A DNA stretch of 64,000 bases from positions 451,982-515,981 of the forward strand of contig NZ_JBBHER010000003.1 in the NCBI RefSeq assembly GCF_037646705.1, given 5' to 3'. The notes beneath the pieces were generated by a model, which searched no databases, was not told the DNA's origin, and was given only the letters and a program-made list of their open reading frames with translations. Both the position numbers and the translations under genes were made by a program. This DNA is from Pikeienuella litoralis (GTDB lineage: Bacteria; Pseudomonadota; Alphaproteobacteria; Rhodobacterales; Rhodobacteraceae). Numbering within the stretch: position 1 is the stretch's first letter; every line of letters begins with the position of its first letter. Shown here one piece after another: positions 8,166 to 18,500 of this stretch.

Positions 8166-9326
8166 TCAGCCCGTCATTCCGCCCCAGAAGCTCCGGACGC
8201 GGGAGAAGAAGTCGTCGGTCTCGGGATTGTTCTCGGCGCTCGCCTCATCGAAGAGCTTCAGGAGCTCCTTCTGATGAGCGGAGAGGTTCACCGGCGTCTC
8301 GACCGCGAGCTCCAGGTAGAGATCGCCGAAGCGGCCGCCGCGAAGCTGCGGCATGCCTTTCGCGCGGAGCCGGAGCTGCTTGCCGGACTGGCTGCCGGCG
8401 GGGATCTTCACGCGCGTGCGCCCGCCGTCGATCGTCGGCACCTCGATCTCGCCGCCAAGCGCCGCGGTCGTCATCTTCACCGGTATCCGGCAGAAAAGAT
8501 CCATTCCTTCGCGGGTGAAGATCTCGTGGTCCGCAATCTCGAGGAAGATATAGAGATCGCCCGGCGGGCCGCCCCGCTGGCCGGCTTCTCCCTCGCCGGC
8601 GAGCCGGATGCGGGTGCCGTTCTCGACACCTTCCGGGATCCGGACGGAAAGCGTGCGCTCCTTGGCGACCCGGCCCTGACCGCCGCATGTCCGGCATGGA
8701 TTCTTGATCACCTGGCCGCGCCCGCTACAGGTCGGGCAGGTCCGCTCGATGGTGAAGAATCCCTGCTGCGCGCGGACCTTGCCAAGGCCCGAGCAGGTCG
8801 GGCAGGTCGTCGGCTCCGCTCCGCCTTCGGCGCCGGTGCCGGCGCAGGCGTCGCAGGCGACCGACCCCGGCACGGAGATCGTGGTCTCCTTGCCGAGATA
8901 GGCGTCTTCAAGCGAGATCCTCAGATTGTATCGCAGGTCGGAGCCGCGGGTTCTGGCCCTGCCGCCGGCGGCGCGGCCGCGCTGGCCGCCCATGAAGTCG
9001 CCGAAGAGATCGTCGAACACATCCGAAAAGGCGGACGAGAATTCCGGCCCGTGCCGCGGCCCGCCCGCGCCTCGCGCGCCGGCGGCGCCGAAGCCGCCCG
9101 CTTCGAACGCGGCGTGGCCGAACTGATCGTAAGCGGCTTTTTTCTCCGGATCCTTCAGAACATCGTAGGCCTCGTTCACGGCCTTGAAATTCTCGGAGGC
9201 GTTCGGGTCGTCCTTGTTGCGGTCCGGATGCGTATCGCGCGCGAGTTGGCGATAGGCTTTCTTGATCTCGGCTTCCGAAGCGCCGCGCTTTACGCCGAGG
9301 ATCTCGTAAAAATCTCGCTTAACCAT
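8166..9326 (-). CDS. dnaJ: molecular chaperone DnaJ
   Basis: 386 aa from the ATG at 9326; an upstream in-frame ATG would add a 19-residue tail unlike the family. Domains in order: J-domain (RDFYEILG, with HPD in DTHPDRNKD), a Gly/Phe-rich stretch (GGFGAAGARGAGG), a zinc domain with four CxxCxGxG-type repeats (CDACAGTG, CPTCSGLG, CPTCSGRG, CRTCGGQG), and a C-terminal substrate-binding region. It stimulates DnaK ATPase activity. dnaK is the next gene upstream on the same strand, with a strong hairpin between them. Confidence 0.96.
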   Translation of the reverse strand: MVKRDFYEILGVKRGASEAEIKKAYRQLARDTHPDRNKDDPNASENFKAVNEAYDVLKDPEKKAAYDQFGHAAFEAGGFGAAGARGAGGPRHGPEFSSAFSDVFDDLFGDFMGGQRGRAAGGRARTRGSDLRYNLRISLEDAYLGKETTISVPGSVACDACAGTGAEGGAEPTTCPTCSGLGKVRAQQGFFTIERTCPTCSGRGQVIKNPCRTCGGQGRVAKERTLSVRIPEGVENGTRIRLAGEGEAGQRGGPPGDLYIFLEIADHEIFTREGMDLFCRIPVKMTTAALGGEIEVPTIDGGRTRVKIPAGSQSGKQLRLRAKGMPQLRGGRFGDLYLELAVETPVNLSAHQKELLKLFDEASAENNPETDDFFSRVRSFWGGMTG

Positions 9327-9402
9327 GGGAACCCGCCAGAAGCAAAGAGAAACGTAGATAGGCGACGCCGCGCCCGAAGCCAAGCGCGGCGCTCACCTTC
9401 TT

Positions 9403-9432
9403 GACGCCGGACGGCGGGAGCCGCCCGGCGTC
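9403..9432 (-). promoter_or_regulatory. strong hairpin in the dnaK-dnaJ intergenic region
   Basis: GACGCCGG (9403-9410) pairs exactly with CCGGCGTC (9425-9432). Inside, CGGC and GCCG form four more pairs around a GGGA tetraloop, with one mismatch between the stems. It sits between the dnaK stop and the dnaJ start on the transcribed strand. No T-run follows, so it looks less like a full terminator and more like a partial attenuator or mRNA processing/stability element that would lower dnaJ relative to dnaK. Confidence 0.5.
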
Positions 9433-9467
9433 ATTCCAAGATCTGGCCGTGGGGCGCAAAGCGCCGA

Positions 9468-11402
<1,935 letters not shown>

Positions 11403-11510
11403 TGATGCAGTTCCTTCTTTCCGGCGATGTGCGGCCGTCGGGTCCAGAGGGCCCCCGAAGCCTATCCCTTGGGTAAGTGGCGCATGAGCGCGCCCATGCG
11501 TTCTGGCGGT

Positions 11511-11539
11511 ATATAGTTGCGCCTTTTCCACCTCGCAAG
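11511..11539 (-). promoter_or_regulatory. candidate heat-shock (RpoH) promoter of dnaK
   Basis: Read on the minus strand, CTTG (complement of 11536-11539) is followed after 19 bases by CTATAT (complement of 11511-11516). Alphaproteobacterial RpoH promoters have a CTTG -35 core and a CYTATNT-like -10 with about 17-18 bases between, so spacing is slightly long. The predicted start would leave a leader of about 100 bases before dnaK. This is pattern matching only. Confidence 0.4.
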
Positions 11540-11603
11540 CGGACCGCGGCGGCTTTTCCGCCTTCCGCGCCGGGTTCCGCGGCGCGCAATCTCTGGTTTT
11601 CGT

Positions 11604-11662
11604 GGGCGCGATATACGATATTGCACTGTGTGATATGCGATATTGCGTTATGGATCGCGCCC
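11604..11662. promoter_or_regulatory. operator-like element: direct repeats inside an inverted repeat
   Basis: GATATACGATATTGC (11610-11624) and GATATGCGATATTGC (11632-11646) are 15-nt direct repeats with one mismatch and a 22-bp period, about two helical turns. They are enclosed by GGGCGCGAT (11604-11612) and its exact complement ATCGCGCCC (11654-11662). The element lies in the divergent 308-base dnaK / acyltransferase interval, 49 bases before the acyltransferase ATG. It could bind a regulator of that gene; no regulator is identified. Confidence 0.45.
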
Positions 11663-11710
11663 GCACTTGTCCGCGGACGCGCATGAATTGACCAATCCGG
11701 AAGGGGCGTC

Positions 11711-12769
11711 ATGAGTAAGTGGTTGATGATCGGCGACCGGACCCAGGGACGGGACAACCACTTCAACCTCATACGGATACTTGCCGCGACGGGGGTTGTC
11801 GTCGCGCACGCTTTTCCATTGAGTCGCGGCAGTTCGGAGCCGCTGCTGCTCGAGTCGGTGTTCGGCGTGAATCTCGGCCATATTTCCGTCCTCGTCTTCT
11901 TTGCGATCTCGGGCTTTTTTATCGCAAAGAGCTTTGATCAGGGCGGCTCCCTCTACCGCTTCACTCTCGCTCGCGTGTTGCGGATCTTCCCCGGGCTGTT
12001 CGTCATGCTGCTTCTGACGGTGCTGATCGCCGGAGTGTTTCTGACCACCGCGCCGCCGAGGGAATACTGGCCGTCAGCCGTGGAATACGTCATGCGGAAC
12101 ATGACGCTCGGGTGGCTGCGCCCATACCTGCCCGGAGTGTTCGAAACCAATCCCGGCGGCGCGACGGTGAACGATCCTCTCTGGACCTTGTTCCACGAGG
12201 TCGTCTGCTACTTCGGCCTCGCCGCAGCCGGCCTGCTCGGTCTCCTCCGGCGGGGCGTCGTGGCTGCGGCCGCCTTCGCGCTGGCGCTGGCGCTGCTGCT
12301 GGCGGCGCCATACTTGGCTTTGCCCGTGCGCATTCAGGCGCAGGCGGATCTCTCGATCACCTTCCTGCTCGGCGCGGCCGCGTATGTCTGGCGGGACCGT
12401 ATCCCGCTCACCTTCTGGATTCCCGCGGTCGCTTGCGGCGTGGCTCTGCTCGCCAATGGAACGGAGATGTTCAAGCCGCCTTTGTATCTGGCCGTCGCGA
12501 GCGTGTCGCTCTGGTTGGGCTTCGCGCGCGCGCCGCTCCTGCTGAATTATAATCGTCTCGGCGATTATTCCTACGGCGTCTATATCTACGCCTACCCGAT
12601 TCAGCAGATAATCGCTTCGTCCGGAGTCGATAGTCCGCTCCTCAATATCTCTATGGCGTTGCCTTTGGCGCTCTTTTGTTCTGTACTCTCGTGGCGTTTT
12701 GTCGAGAGGCCGGCGTTGAAATTCAAACCCGCATCGCAGCGATTTGCGCTGGCGCGACCAGCCGCATGA
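11711..12769 (+). CDS. acyltransferase 3 family membrane protein
   Basis: 352 aa, about ten hydrophobic segments. The N-terminal block FNLIRILAATGVVVAHAFPL carries the conserved R...H of acyltransferase-3 (OafA/NodX-like) proteins, followed by the SVLVFFAISGFFIAKSF helix and the RVLRIFPGLFVMLLL segment. WTLFHEVVCYF matches the mid-protein WxLxxE motif. Such enzymes O-acylate surface sugars or glycans at the inner membrane. No polysaccharide genes adjoin, so the acceptor is unknown. Its last four bases overlap the alkB start. Confidence 0.88.
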   Translation: MSKWLMIGDRTQGRDNHFNLIRILAATGVVVAHAFPLSRGSSEPLLLESVFGVNLGHISVLVFFAISGFFIAKSFDQGGSLYRFTLARVLRIFPGLFVMLLLTVLIAGVFLTTAPPREYWPSAVEYVMRNMTLGWLRPYLPGVFETNPGGATVNDPLWTLFHEVVCYFGLAAAGLLGLLRRGVVAAAAFALALALLLAAPYLALPVRIQAQADLSITFLLGAAAYVWRDRIPLTFWIPAVACGVALLANGTEMFKPPLYLAVASVSLWLGFARAPLLLNYNRLGDYSYGVYIYAYPIQQIIASSGVDSPLLNISMALPLALFCSVLSWRFVERPALKFKPASQRFALARPAA

Positions 12770-13377
12770 ACGATGGAAGAGGCCTTCCCCCGGGGGTTCT
12801 TCTTTTCGACGGCTTTCTGGATGCTCCGGCGCAAACCGCGCTGCTGGAGGCGCTGCGCGGCGTCGCCGCCGCCGCGCCTCCCCGCCGGATGGAGACGCCG
12901 AACGGGCGGCGGATGTCGGTGGCGATGACCTCCGCCGGGCGGGTCGGCTGGGTCGCGGACCGGAGCGGCTATCGCTATGAGCCGCGCCAGCCGAGCGGCG
13001 CGCCGTGGCCGCCGATCCCGGAGCAGGCGCTGGCGATCTGGCGCGCGGTTTCAGGTTGGGCTGAGCCGCCCGACTGCCTCCTGCTCAATCATTACGAGGC
13101 GGGCGCGAAGATGGGTCTGCACCGGGATGCGGACGAGGGCGCGTTCGCGGCCCCCGTCGTTTCGGTCTCGCTCGGCGATCCTGCGCGGTTTCGCCTCGGC
13201 GGGCTGCGGCGGCGGGATCCGACCCGGTCGTTCGAACTGCGATCCGGCGACGTTCTGGTGATGGGCGGCGCCTCCCGCTTGATCTGGCATGGCGTCGACC
13301 GGATCGATTTCGGCGTCTCTCCGCTGCTGGCGCAGGGCGGGCGGCTCAACCTCACGATGCGGGTCGTGCGGCCCTGA
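12766..13377 (+). CDS. alkB: AlkB-family 2-oxoglutarate/Fe(II) dioxygenase (DNA dealkylase)
   Basis: 203 aa from the ATG overlapping the acyltransferase stop. The Fe-binding HxD is in GLHRDADE, the distal His in LIWHGVDRI, and the 2-oxoglutarate-binding arginine pattern RLNLTMRV (RxNxTxR-like) closes the protein. The nucleotide-recognition lid holds PNGRRMSVAMT and GYRYEPRQPSG. AlkB oxidatively removes methyl groups from 1-methyladenine and 3-methylcytosine. Translational coupling to a membrane acyltransferase is probably incidental. Confidence 0.93.
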   Translation: MNDGRGLPPGVLLFDGFLDAPAQTALLEALRGVAAAAPPRRMETPNGRRMSVAMTSAGRVGWVADRSGYRYEPRQPSGAPWPPIPEQALAIWRAVSGWAEPPDCLLLNHYEAGAKMGLHRDADEGAFAAPVVSVSLGDPARFRLGGLRRRDPTRSFELRSGDVLVMGGASRLIWHGVDRIDFGVSPLLAQGGRLNLTMRVVRP

Positions 13378-13396
13378 TGCGACGGGCGGGCCGGGG

Positions 13397-14032
13397 TCAG
13401 TCGGCCTCTTCAGGGTTCGCCGTCGCCACGCCCTCGGCGCCTTCCGCCGCGGGGGCGGCTTTCGCCACGCCCACCAACGCCGGGCGAAGCAGGCGTCCGG
13501 CGATGGTGAAGCCGGTCTGCAGAACCTCCATCACCGTTCCCGATTCCGCGCCGGGAACCGGAGCTTCGAACATGGCCTGATGCAGGTTTGGATCGAACTT
13601 GTCGCCGATCTGGGGCTCGACCACTTCGATCTTGTGCTTGCCGAAGGCGGAAAGAAGATCGCGCCGCGTCAATTCCACGCCTTCGATCAACCCGTGCGCG
13701 TGGCGCCGCGCCTCATCGTCGGCGGCGGCGAGCGCGCGGGCCAGATTGTCATGCACCGAGAGCAGATCGCGCGCCAGCCTGGTCCCGCCATAGGCTTCGG
13801 CGTCCTTGCGGTCGCGCTCGGCGCGCCGGCGGATGTTCTCCGCTTCGGCCAGCGCGCGCATGAGCTTGTCCTGCAATTCGTCGCGCTCCGCCATCAGCGA
13901 GACGATTTCGGCGGCTTGCGGGTCGGCGGGCGCGTCACCGTCTTCCTGCGTTTCGAATCCCGCCTCGTCGAAAGCCGCCTCTTCCATCGCCGCGGCGTGC
14001 TTCATGGCGTCTTCGGTTTTTTTGTCAGTCAT
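13397..14032 (-). CDS. grpE: nucleotide exchange factor GrpE
   Basis: 211 aa. An acidic N-terminal region (about residues 1-45) leads into the long coiled coil (AERDELQDKLMRALAEAEN, then IRRRAERDRKDAEAYG) and the C-terminal beta domain with DPNLHQAMFEAP and the TVMEVLQTGFTIAGRLLRPALVGVA signature. It exchanges ADP for ATP on DnaK. It lies 6 bases after hrcA on the same strand, forming the classical hrcA-grpE operon. Confidence 0.96.
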   Translation of the reverse strand: MTDKKTEDAMKHAAAMEEAAFDEAGFETQEDGDAPADPQAAEIVSLMAERDELQDKLMRALAEAENIRRRAERDRKDAEAYGGTRLARDLLSVHDNLARALAAADDEARRHAHGLIEGVELTRRDLLSAFGKHKIEVVEPQIGDKFDPNLHQAMFEAPVPGAESGTVMEVLQTGFTIAGRLLRPALVGVAKAAPAAEGAEGVATANPEEAD

Positions 14033-14038
14033 GTGATC

Positions 14039-15130
14039 TTACCCTTTTCCACCGGTCCGCGGCTGCGCGAGCTTTCTGCGCCCCGCGATCATCTCGCCCA
14101 TCATACGGGCGGTGTAATCGACGATCGGCACGATCCTGCCGTAATTCAGTCGCGTTGGGCCGATCACGCCGATCGCGCCTACGAGCTTCCGGTCGGGGTT
14201 CATATAGGGAGAGATCACCAATGTGGAGCCTGAAAGCGAAAAGAGCTTGTTCTCCGAGCCGATAAAAATCCGTACGCCTTCACCCTCCTTGGCCAGATCG
14301 AGGAGTTGCGCGATGTCGCGCTTGCGTTCGAGATCGTCGAGAAGGTGGCGCATCCGGTCGAGATCCGCCGCCGCCTCGGTCAGAAGATTGGCCCGGCCGC
14401 GAACCAGGAGCCGGTCCGGCTCGATCTCTCCCTCGCCGTTCCAGACGGCGACGCCGGTCTCGATCAACGTGCGCGCGGTCTCGTCCAGCTCGCGCCGCCG
14501 CCGTTCGATCTCGCGGGCGACGATGTCCTTCGCGTCGCTGAGCGTCTGGCCGACGAGCATCGCGTTGAGAAAATTCGCCGCCTCGCGCATCGCCGAGGGC
14601 GTCATGCCGTCCGGCGGCGCGATCATCCGGTTCTCGACCGAGCCATCCTCGGTCACCAGCACGACGAGCGCGGCCCCCGGATGCAGCGAGACGAACTCGA
14701 GATGCCGGATCGGCGCCTCCCGCTTCGGCGCGAAAACGAGCGAGGCGCAATGGCTCAGACCGGACAGCATCGATCCGGCCTGGTCGAGCGCATGCGCCAT
14801 GTCGCCGTCGTGATCGCTGTTCAGCTTTTCGATCTCGGTGCGCTCCTCGGCGGAGATTTCGCCGAGTTCGAGCAGCCCGTCCACAAACATCCGCAGCCCC
14901 GAATGGGTGGGGATCCGCCCGGCGGAGGCGTGCGGGCTTTCGATGAAGCCGAGCTGCTCCAGATCCTGCATCACGTTCCGGACCGACGCGGCCGAAAGCG
15001 GCGATTCCAGCCCACGAGAGATCGTGCGCGAGCCGACCGGCTCTCCGGTTTCGATATAGGTCTCGACCAGCCGCCGAAAGATCTCGCGGCTGCGATCGTT
15101 CAGGTCGATGGCGTCGGTGGAGATGGACAT
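14039..15130 (-). CDS. hrcA: heat-inducible transcription repressor HrcA
   Basis: 363 aa from the ATG at 15130; a GTG three codons upstream is an alternative. The winged-helix DNA-binding domain is at the N-terminus (SREIFRRLVETYIETGEPVGSRT, then SAASVRNVMQDLEQLGFI). The GAF-like middle and the C-terminal IGSENKLFSLSGSTLVISPY block follow. HrcA normally binds the CIRCE operator TTAGCACTC-N9-GAGTGCTAA. No CIRCE is seen before dnaK, hrcA or grpE here, so its target is elsewhere (for example groESL, by general knowledge). Confidence 0.95.
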   Translation of the reverse strand: MSISTDAIDLNDRSREIFRRLVETYIETGEPVGSRTISRGLESPLSAASVRNVMQDLEQLGFIESPHASAGRIPTHSGLRMFVDGLLELGEISAEERTEIEKLNSDHDGDMAHALDQAGSMLSGLSHCASLVFAPKREAPIRHLEFVSLHPGAALVVLVTEDGSVENRMIAPPDGMTPSAMREAANFLNAMLVGQTLSDAKDIVAREIERRRRELDETARTLIETGVAVWNGEGEIEPDRLLVRGRANLLTEAAADLDRMRHLLDDLERKRDIAQLLDLAKEGEGVRIFIGSENKLFSLSGSTLVISPYMNPDRKLVGAIGVIGPTRLNYGRIVPIVDYTARMMGEMIAGRRKLAQPRTGGKG

Positions 15131-15275
15131 GCGCAACACGTAGAAACCGCCACCCCTTTGTCAACTGCTCTCTCGTCCGGCCGGCGGCCGGCTGAACGGG
15201 AAGGGGGCGGGCCCGCGCGGCTGGACCCCGTCCGCCGCGCGCGGTATTGCGCCCCGAGGACATGAAAAGGATTCC

Positions 15276-15989
15276 ATGATGCGCCCTTCCGGCCGCGCGC
15301 GCGACGAATTGCGCGCCATTTCCATTGAGACCAACGTCTCCCGCCACGCCGAAGGCTCATGCCTGATCCGGTGCGGGGACACGCATGTCATGTGCACCGC
15401 ATCGTTGGATGAGAAGGTGCCGTCCTTCATGCGCAACTCCGGCCTCGGCTGGGTGACGGCGGAATACGGCATGCTGCCGCGCGCGACCAACACCCGGATG
15501 CGGCGCGAGGCGAAGACGAGCCAGAGCGGGCGCACGCATGAGATCCAGCGCCTGATCGGGCGCTCCCTCCGCATGGGCGCCGACCGCGTTCTGCTGGGCG
15601 AGCGGCAGATCACCATCGACTGCGACGTGCTTCAGGCCGATGGCGGCACCCGCTGCGCCGCGATCACCGGCGGCTGGGTGGCGCTCAGGCTCGCGGCGGA
15701 CAAGCTGGTCGCCTCCGGCGTGCTGAAGGAGAACCCGATCGAGGAGCATATCGCGGCCGTCTCCTGCGGCGTGCATCAGGGGCAGGCGGTGCTCGACCTC
15801 GACTACGCCGAGGATTCGGACGCCGGAACGGACGCGAATTTCGTGATGACCGGCTCGGGCGCTCTCGTGGAGTTGCAGGGCTCCGCCGAGGGCTCGCCCT
15901 TTTCCGAGGCGCAGTTCATGGAAATGCTGACCCTGGCGCGAAAGGGCGTGGCTGAGCTGATCGCGGCGCAGAAGGCGGCGATCGGATGA
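15276..15989 (+). CDS. rph: ribonuclease PH
   Basis: 237 aa phosphorolytic exoribonuclease that trims tRNA 3' ends. Recognisable blocks are MRPSGRARDELRAISIETN, CTASLDEKVPSF, GRSLRMGADRVLLGERQITIDCDVLQADGGTR and the C-terminal VMTGSGALVELQGSAEGSPFSE. The ribosome binding site AAAAGG lies 5 bases before the ATG. Divergent from hrcA, and its TGA overlaps the rdgB ATG. Confidence 0.97.
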   Translation: MMRPSGRARDELRAISIETNVSRHAEGSCLIRCGDTHVMCTASLDEKVPSFMRNSGLGWVTAEYGMLPRATNTRMRREAKTSQSGRTHEIQRLIGRSLRMGADRVLLGERQITIDCDVLQADGGTRCAAITGGWVALRLAADKLVASGVLKENPIEEHIAAVSCGVHQGQAVLDLDYAEDSDAGTDANFVMTGSGALVELQGSAEGSPFSEAQFMEMLTLARKGVAELIAAQKAAIG

Positions 15990-16597
15990 GCCGGCGCCTG
16001 GCGGCGGGGCGGCTGATCGTCGCCACTCATAACGCCGGAAAGGTGCGGGAGATGGGCGCGCTTCTCGCGCCTTACGGCGTCGAGACGGTCTCCGCCGGCG
16101 ATCTCGGCCTCGCCGTGCCGGAGGAGACCGAAGAGACGTTCGAGGGCAACGCCCGGATCAAGGCGCACGCCGCCGCGCGGGCGGCGAACCTGCCCGCGCT
16201 TTCCGACGACAGCGGCATCGAGGTCGCCGCTCTCGGCGGCGACCCCGGCGTCCACACCGCCGACTGGGCGGAGACCGAATCGGGCCGTGATTTCATCATG
16301 GCGATGAAACGGGTGCAGACGCTTCTCGACGAGGCGAACGCGCCCGAGCCGCGGAGCGCCCGGTTCGTTTCGGTGCTCTGCCTCGCCTGGCCAGACGGGC
16401 ATGACGAGGTCTTCCGCGGCGAGGTCCCGGGCCGCGTCACCTGGCCGATGCGGGGCGAGCGGGGGTTCGGGTTCGATCCGATTTTCATCCCCGATGGCGA
16501 GACGGAGACCTTCGGCGAGATGGATCCGGCGCGAAAGAACGCGATGAGCCACCGCGCGCGGGCGTTCGAAAAGCTGGTCCGCGGCTGCTTCGGCTGA
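15986..16597 (+). CDS. rdgB: non-canonical purine NTP pyrophosphatase (XTP/dITP)
   Basis: 203 aa Ham1/RdgB enzyme that hydrolyses dITP and XTP to prevent incorporation into DNA. Family motifs: LIVATHNAGKVREM at the N-terminus, EETFEGNARIKAHAAA, ALSDDSGIEVAALGGDPGV, and the C-terminal GFGFDPIFIPDG followed by MSHRARAFEKL. Start overlaps rph. The rph-rdgB-(PAS)-hemW order is common in Rhodobacterales by general knowledge. Confidence 0.97.
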   Translation: MSRRLAAGRLIVATHNAGKVREMGALLAPYGVETVSAGDLGLAVPEETEETFEGNARIKAHAAARAANLPALSDDSGIEVAALGGDPGVHTADWAETESGRDFIMAMKRVQTLLDEANAPEPRSARFVSVLCLAWPDGHDEVFRGEVPGRVTWPMRGERGFGFDPIFIPDGETETFGEMDPARKNAMSHRARAFEKLVRGCFG

Positions 16598-16724
16598 TTC
16601 GGCTGAAACGCGCGCCCGCGCCGACGAAAGGATGACGACGGGCGCTGCTTTCCGGTTGCGAGAGGCTTCTCTGGGGATACCATGCGCGGGGCCGGACGGG
16701 GCGATGGCGTGGGGGAGTCGGGAG

Positions 16725-17186
16725 ATGGACGATCGTGGCGGACATGCGGCGCTCGCCGCCTCATCCCTCGCCGGGCAACTGCTGGAAGGGTTGCCCGACG
16801 CTCTTGTCGTTGCGGATGTCGAGGGCGTGATCCGCTTCTGGAACGCGGGCGCCGAGCGCATCTTCGGGTTCCCGGCTGCGGAGGCGCTTGGCCGGCCGCT
16901 CGACATCATCATTCCCGAAAATCTTCGCGCGCGGCACAACTCCGGCTATGAGCAGACGATGAAGACCGGCGAGACGCGCTATGGCGCCGGCGATCTCCTC
17001 GCGGTTCCGGCGCTGCGCAAGGATGGCGCGCGGATCTCCGTGCAGTTCTCCATCCTGCCGCTCGTCGGCGCGGATGGCGGCATGACCGGGATCGCCGCGG
17101 TCATGCGCGACGTCACCGCGGATTTCGAGGAGCGCAAGCGGTTGAGAAAAGAACTCGCCGCGGCGCGGAAGGCCGCGAGGGGGTGA
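16725..17186 (+). CDS. single PAS-domain protein
   Basis: 153 aa from an ATG at 16725, chosen because GGAG sits 7 bases before it; in-frame ATGs at 16704 and 16632 are possible. Residues about 20-130 form one PAS fold: LLEGLPDALVVADVEGVIRF, NAGAERIFGFPAAEALGRPL, then RKDGARISVQFSILPL and MTGIAAVMRDVT. The C-terminus ends in a short basic helix with no kinase, cyclase or output domain. It is probably a soluble ligand or redox sensor whose partner is encoded elsewhere. It sits between rdgB and hemW. Confidence 0.8.
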   Translation: MDDRGGHAALAASSLAGQLLEGLPDALVVADVEGVIRFWNAGAERIFGFPAAEALGRPLDIIIPENLRARHNSGYEQTMKTGETRYGAGDLLAVPALRKDGARISVQFSILPLVGADGGMTGIAAVMRDVTADFEERKRLRKELAAARKAARG

Positions 17187-17263
17187 GCGCCGATCCCGGT
17201 CGGCGGGGCCCGGCCGCGCGCGGCTCTCTGGCTCCCCTGTCCGGCCTGTGCTAGGCGGCGTCG

Positions 17264-18412
17264 ATGAGCGCTCAGGATGAAGATTGGCGGGCGGCCGGGT
17301 TCGGGATCTATATCCACTGGCCCTTCTGTCTCGCCAAATGCCCCTACTGCGATTTCAACTCCCATGTCTCCCGCGAGGTCGATCAGCCGCGCTGGCGCGC
17401 CGCGCTCCTGCGCGAGATGGAGGCGATGCGCGCGCTGACCGGGCCGCGCCGGGCCGATACGGTGTTTTTCGGCGGCGGTACGCCGAGCCTGATGCCGGCG
17501 GAGACCGTCGGCGCGCTGATCGAGGCGGCGGACCGGCTCTGGGGCCTTGCGCCGGATGCGGAAATCTCTCTGGAGGCGAACCCGACGTCGGTCGAGGCGG
17601 CGCGGTTCCGCGCTTACGCGGCCGCGGGGGTGAACCGGATTTCGATGGGCGTGCAGGCGCTCAACGACGCGGATCTGAAGCGGCTCGGCCGGATGCACAG
17701 CGCCGCCGAGGCGCGGGCGGCCTTCGATATCGCGCGGGCGGCCTTCACCCGCGTCAGCTTCGATCTGATCTACGCCCGGCAGGATCAGACGCCTCAGGCA
17801 TGGGCGGCGGAGTTGGCCGATGCGCTGGCGATGGCGGTGGATCACCTCTCGCTCTACCAGCTGACCATCGAGGCGGGGACGCGGTTCGGCGAGCTTCACG
17901 CGCGGGGCCGGCTTCGCGGCCTGCCGGTGGATGAGCGCGCGGCGGACATGTACGACGCGACGCAAACCGTCTCCGCCGCCGCCGGTCTGCCGGCCTATGA
18001 GATTTCCAACCACGCCCGCCCCGGCGCGGAAAGCCGGCACAATCTGATCTATTGGCGCTATGGCGATTACGCCGGGATCGGCCCTGGCGCGCATGGCCGC
18101 CTGACGCTGGACGGGCGGCGCATGGCGACGGAGACGCCGCGCGACCCGGCGACGTGGCTGGCGGGCGCGCCGGTCGCGCCGGACCCCTTGCCGGACGGCG
18201 CGGAGGCCGACGAATACGCGCTGATGTCGATGCGCCTCGTCGAGGGGATGGATCTCGACCGCTACGCCCGGCTCGCCGGCGCGGCGTTGCCCGAGGCGCG
18301 GCTCGACGCGCTGGCGGCGGAAGGGCTGATCCGCCGGAGCGGGCGGCGCATCGCGGCGACGCCGACGGGGCGCCCGGTCCTGAACGCGCTTCTGGCGGCG
18401 TTGCTCGTCTGA
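17264..18412 (+). CDS. hemW: radical SAM heme chaperone HemW
   Basis: 382 aa. The radical-SAM CxxxCxxC motif is complete in WPFCLAKCPYCDFN near residue 20, preceded by GIYIHWP. FFGGGTPSLMPAE is the second glycine-rich motif, and ISMGVQALNDADLKRLGRMH is diagnostic of the HemN/HemW family. The extra N-terminal residues needed by true HemN coproporphyrinogen dehydrogenase are absent, so the heme-transfer protein HemW is preferred over HemN. Confidence 0.92.
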   Translation: MSAQDEDWRAAGFGIYIHWPFCLAKCPYCDFNSHVSREVDQPRWRAALLREMEAMRALTGPRRADTVFFGGGTPSLMPAETVGALIEAADRLWGLAPDAEISLEANPTSVEAARFRAYAAAGVNRISMGVQALNDADLKRLGRMHSAAEARAAFDIARAAFTRVSFDLIYARQDQTPQAWAAELADALAMAVDHLSLYQLTIEAGTRFGELHARGRLRGLPVDERAADMYDATQTVSAAAGLPAYEISNHARPGAESRHNLIYWRYGDYAGIGPGAHGRLTLDGRRMATETPRDPATWLAGAPVAPDPLPDGAEADEYALMSMRLVEGMDLDRYARLAGAALPEARLDALAAEGLIRRSGRRIAATPTGRPVLNALLAALLV

Positions 18413-18500
18413 CCTGCTGAACGGGCCGGCGCCTGCGGACTCTGCGGCGGGCGCGCTTTGTGATAGTGTTCCCGCCAAGATAGAGAGCGGGGCTTGAGCG

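Noticed and set aside
11403..11684. N-terminal extension of DnaK by 94 residues in an open frame
   Set aside because: The canonical MAKVIGIDLGTTN start is at 11402; the extension is low-complexity and covers the promoter region.
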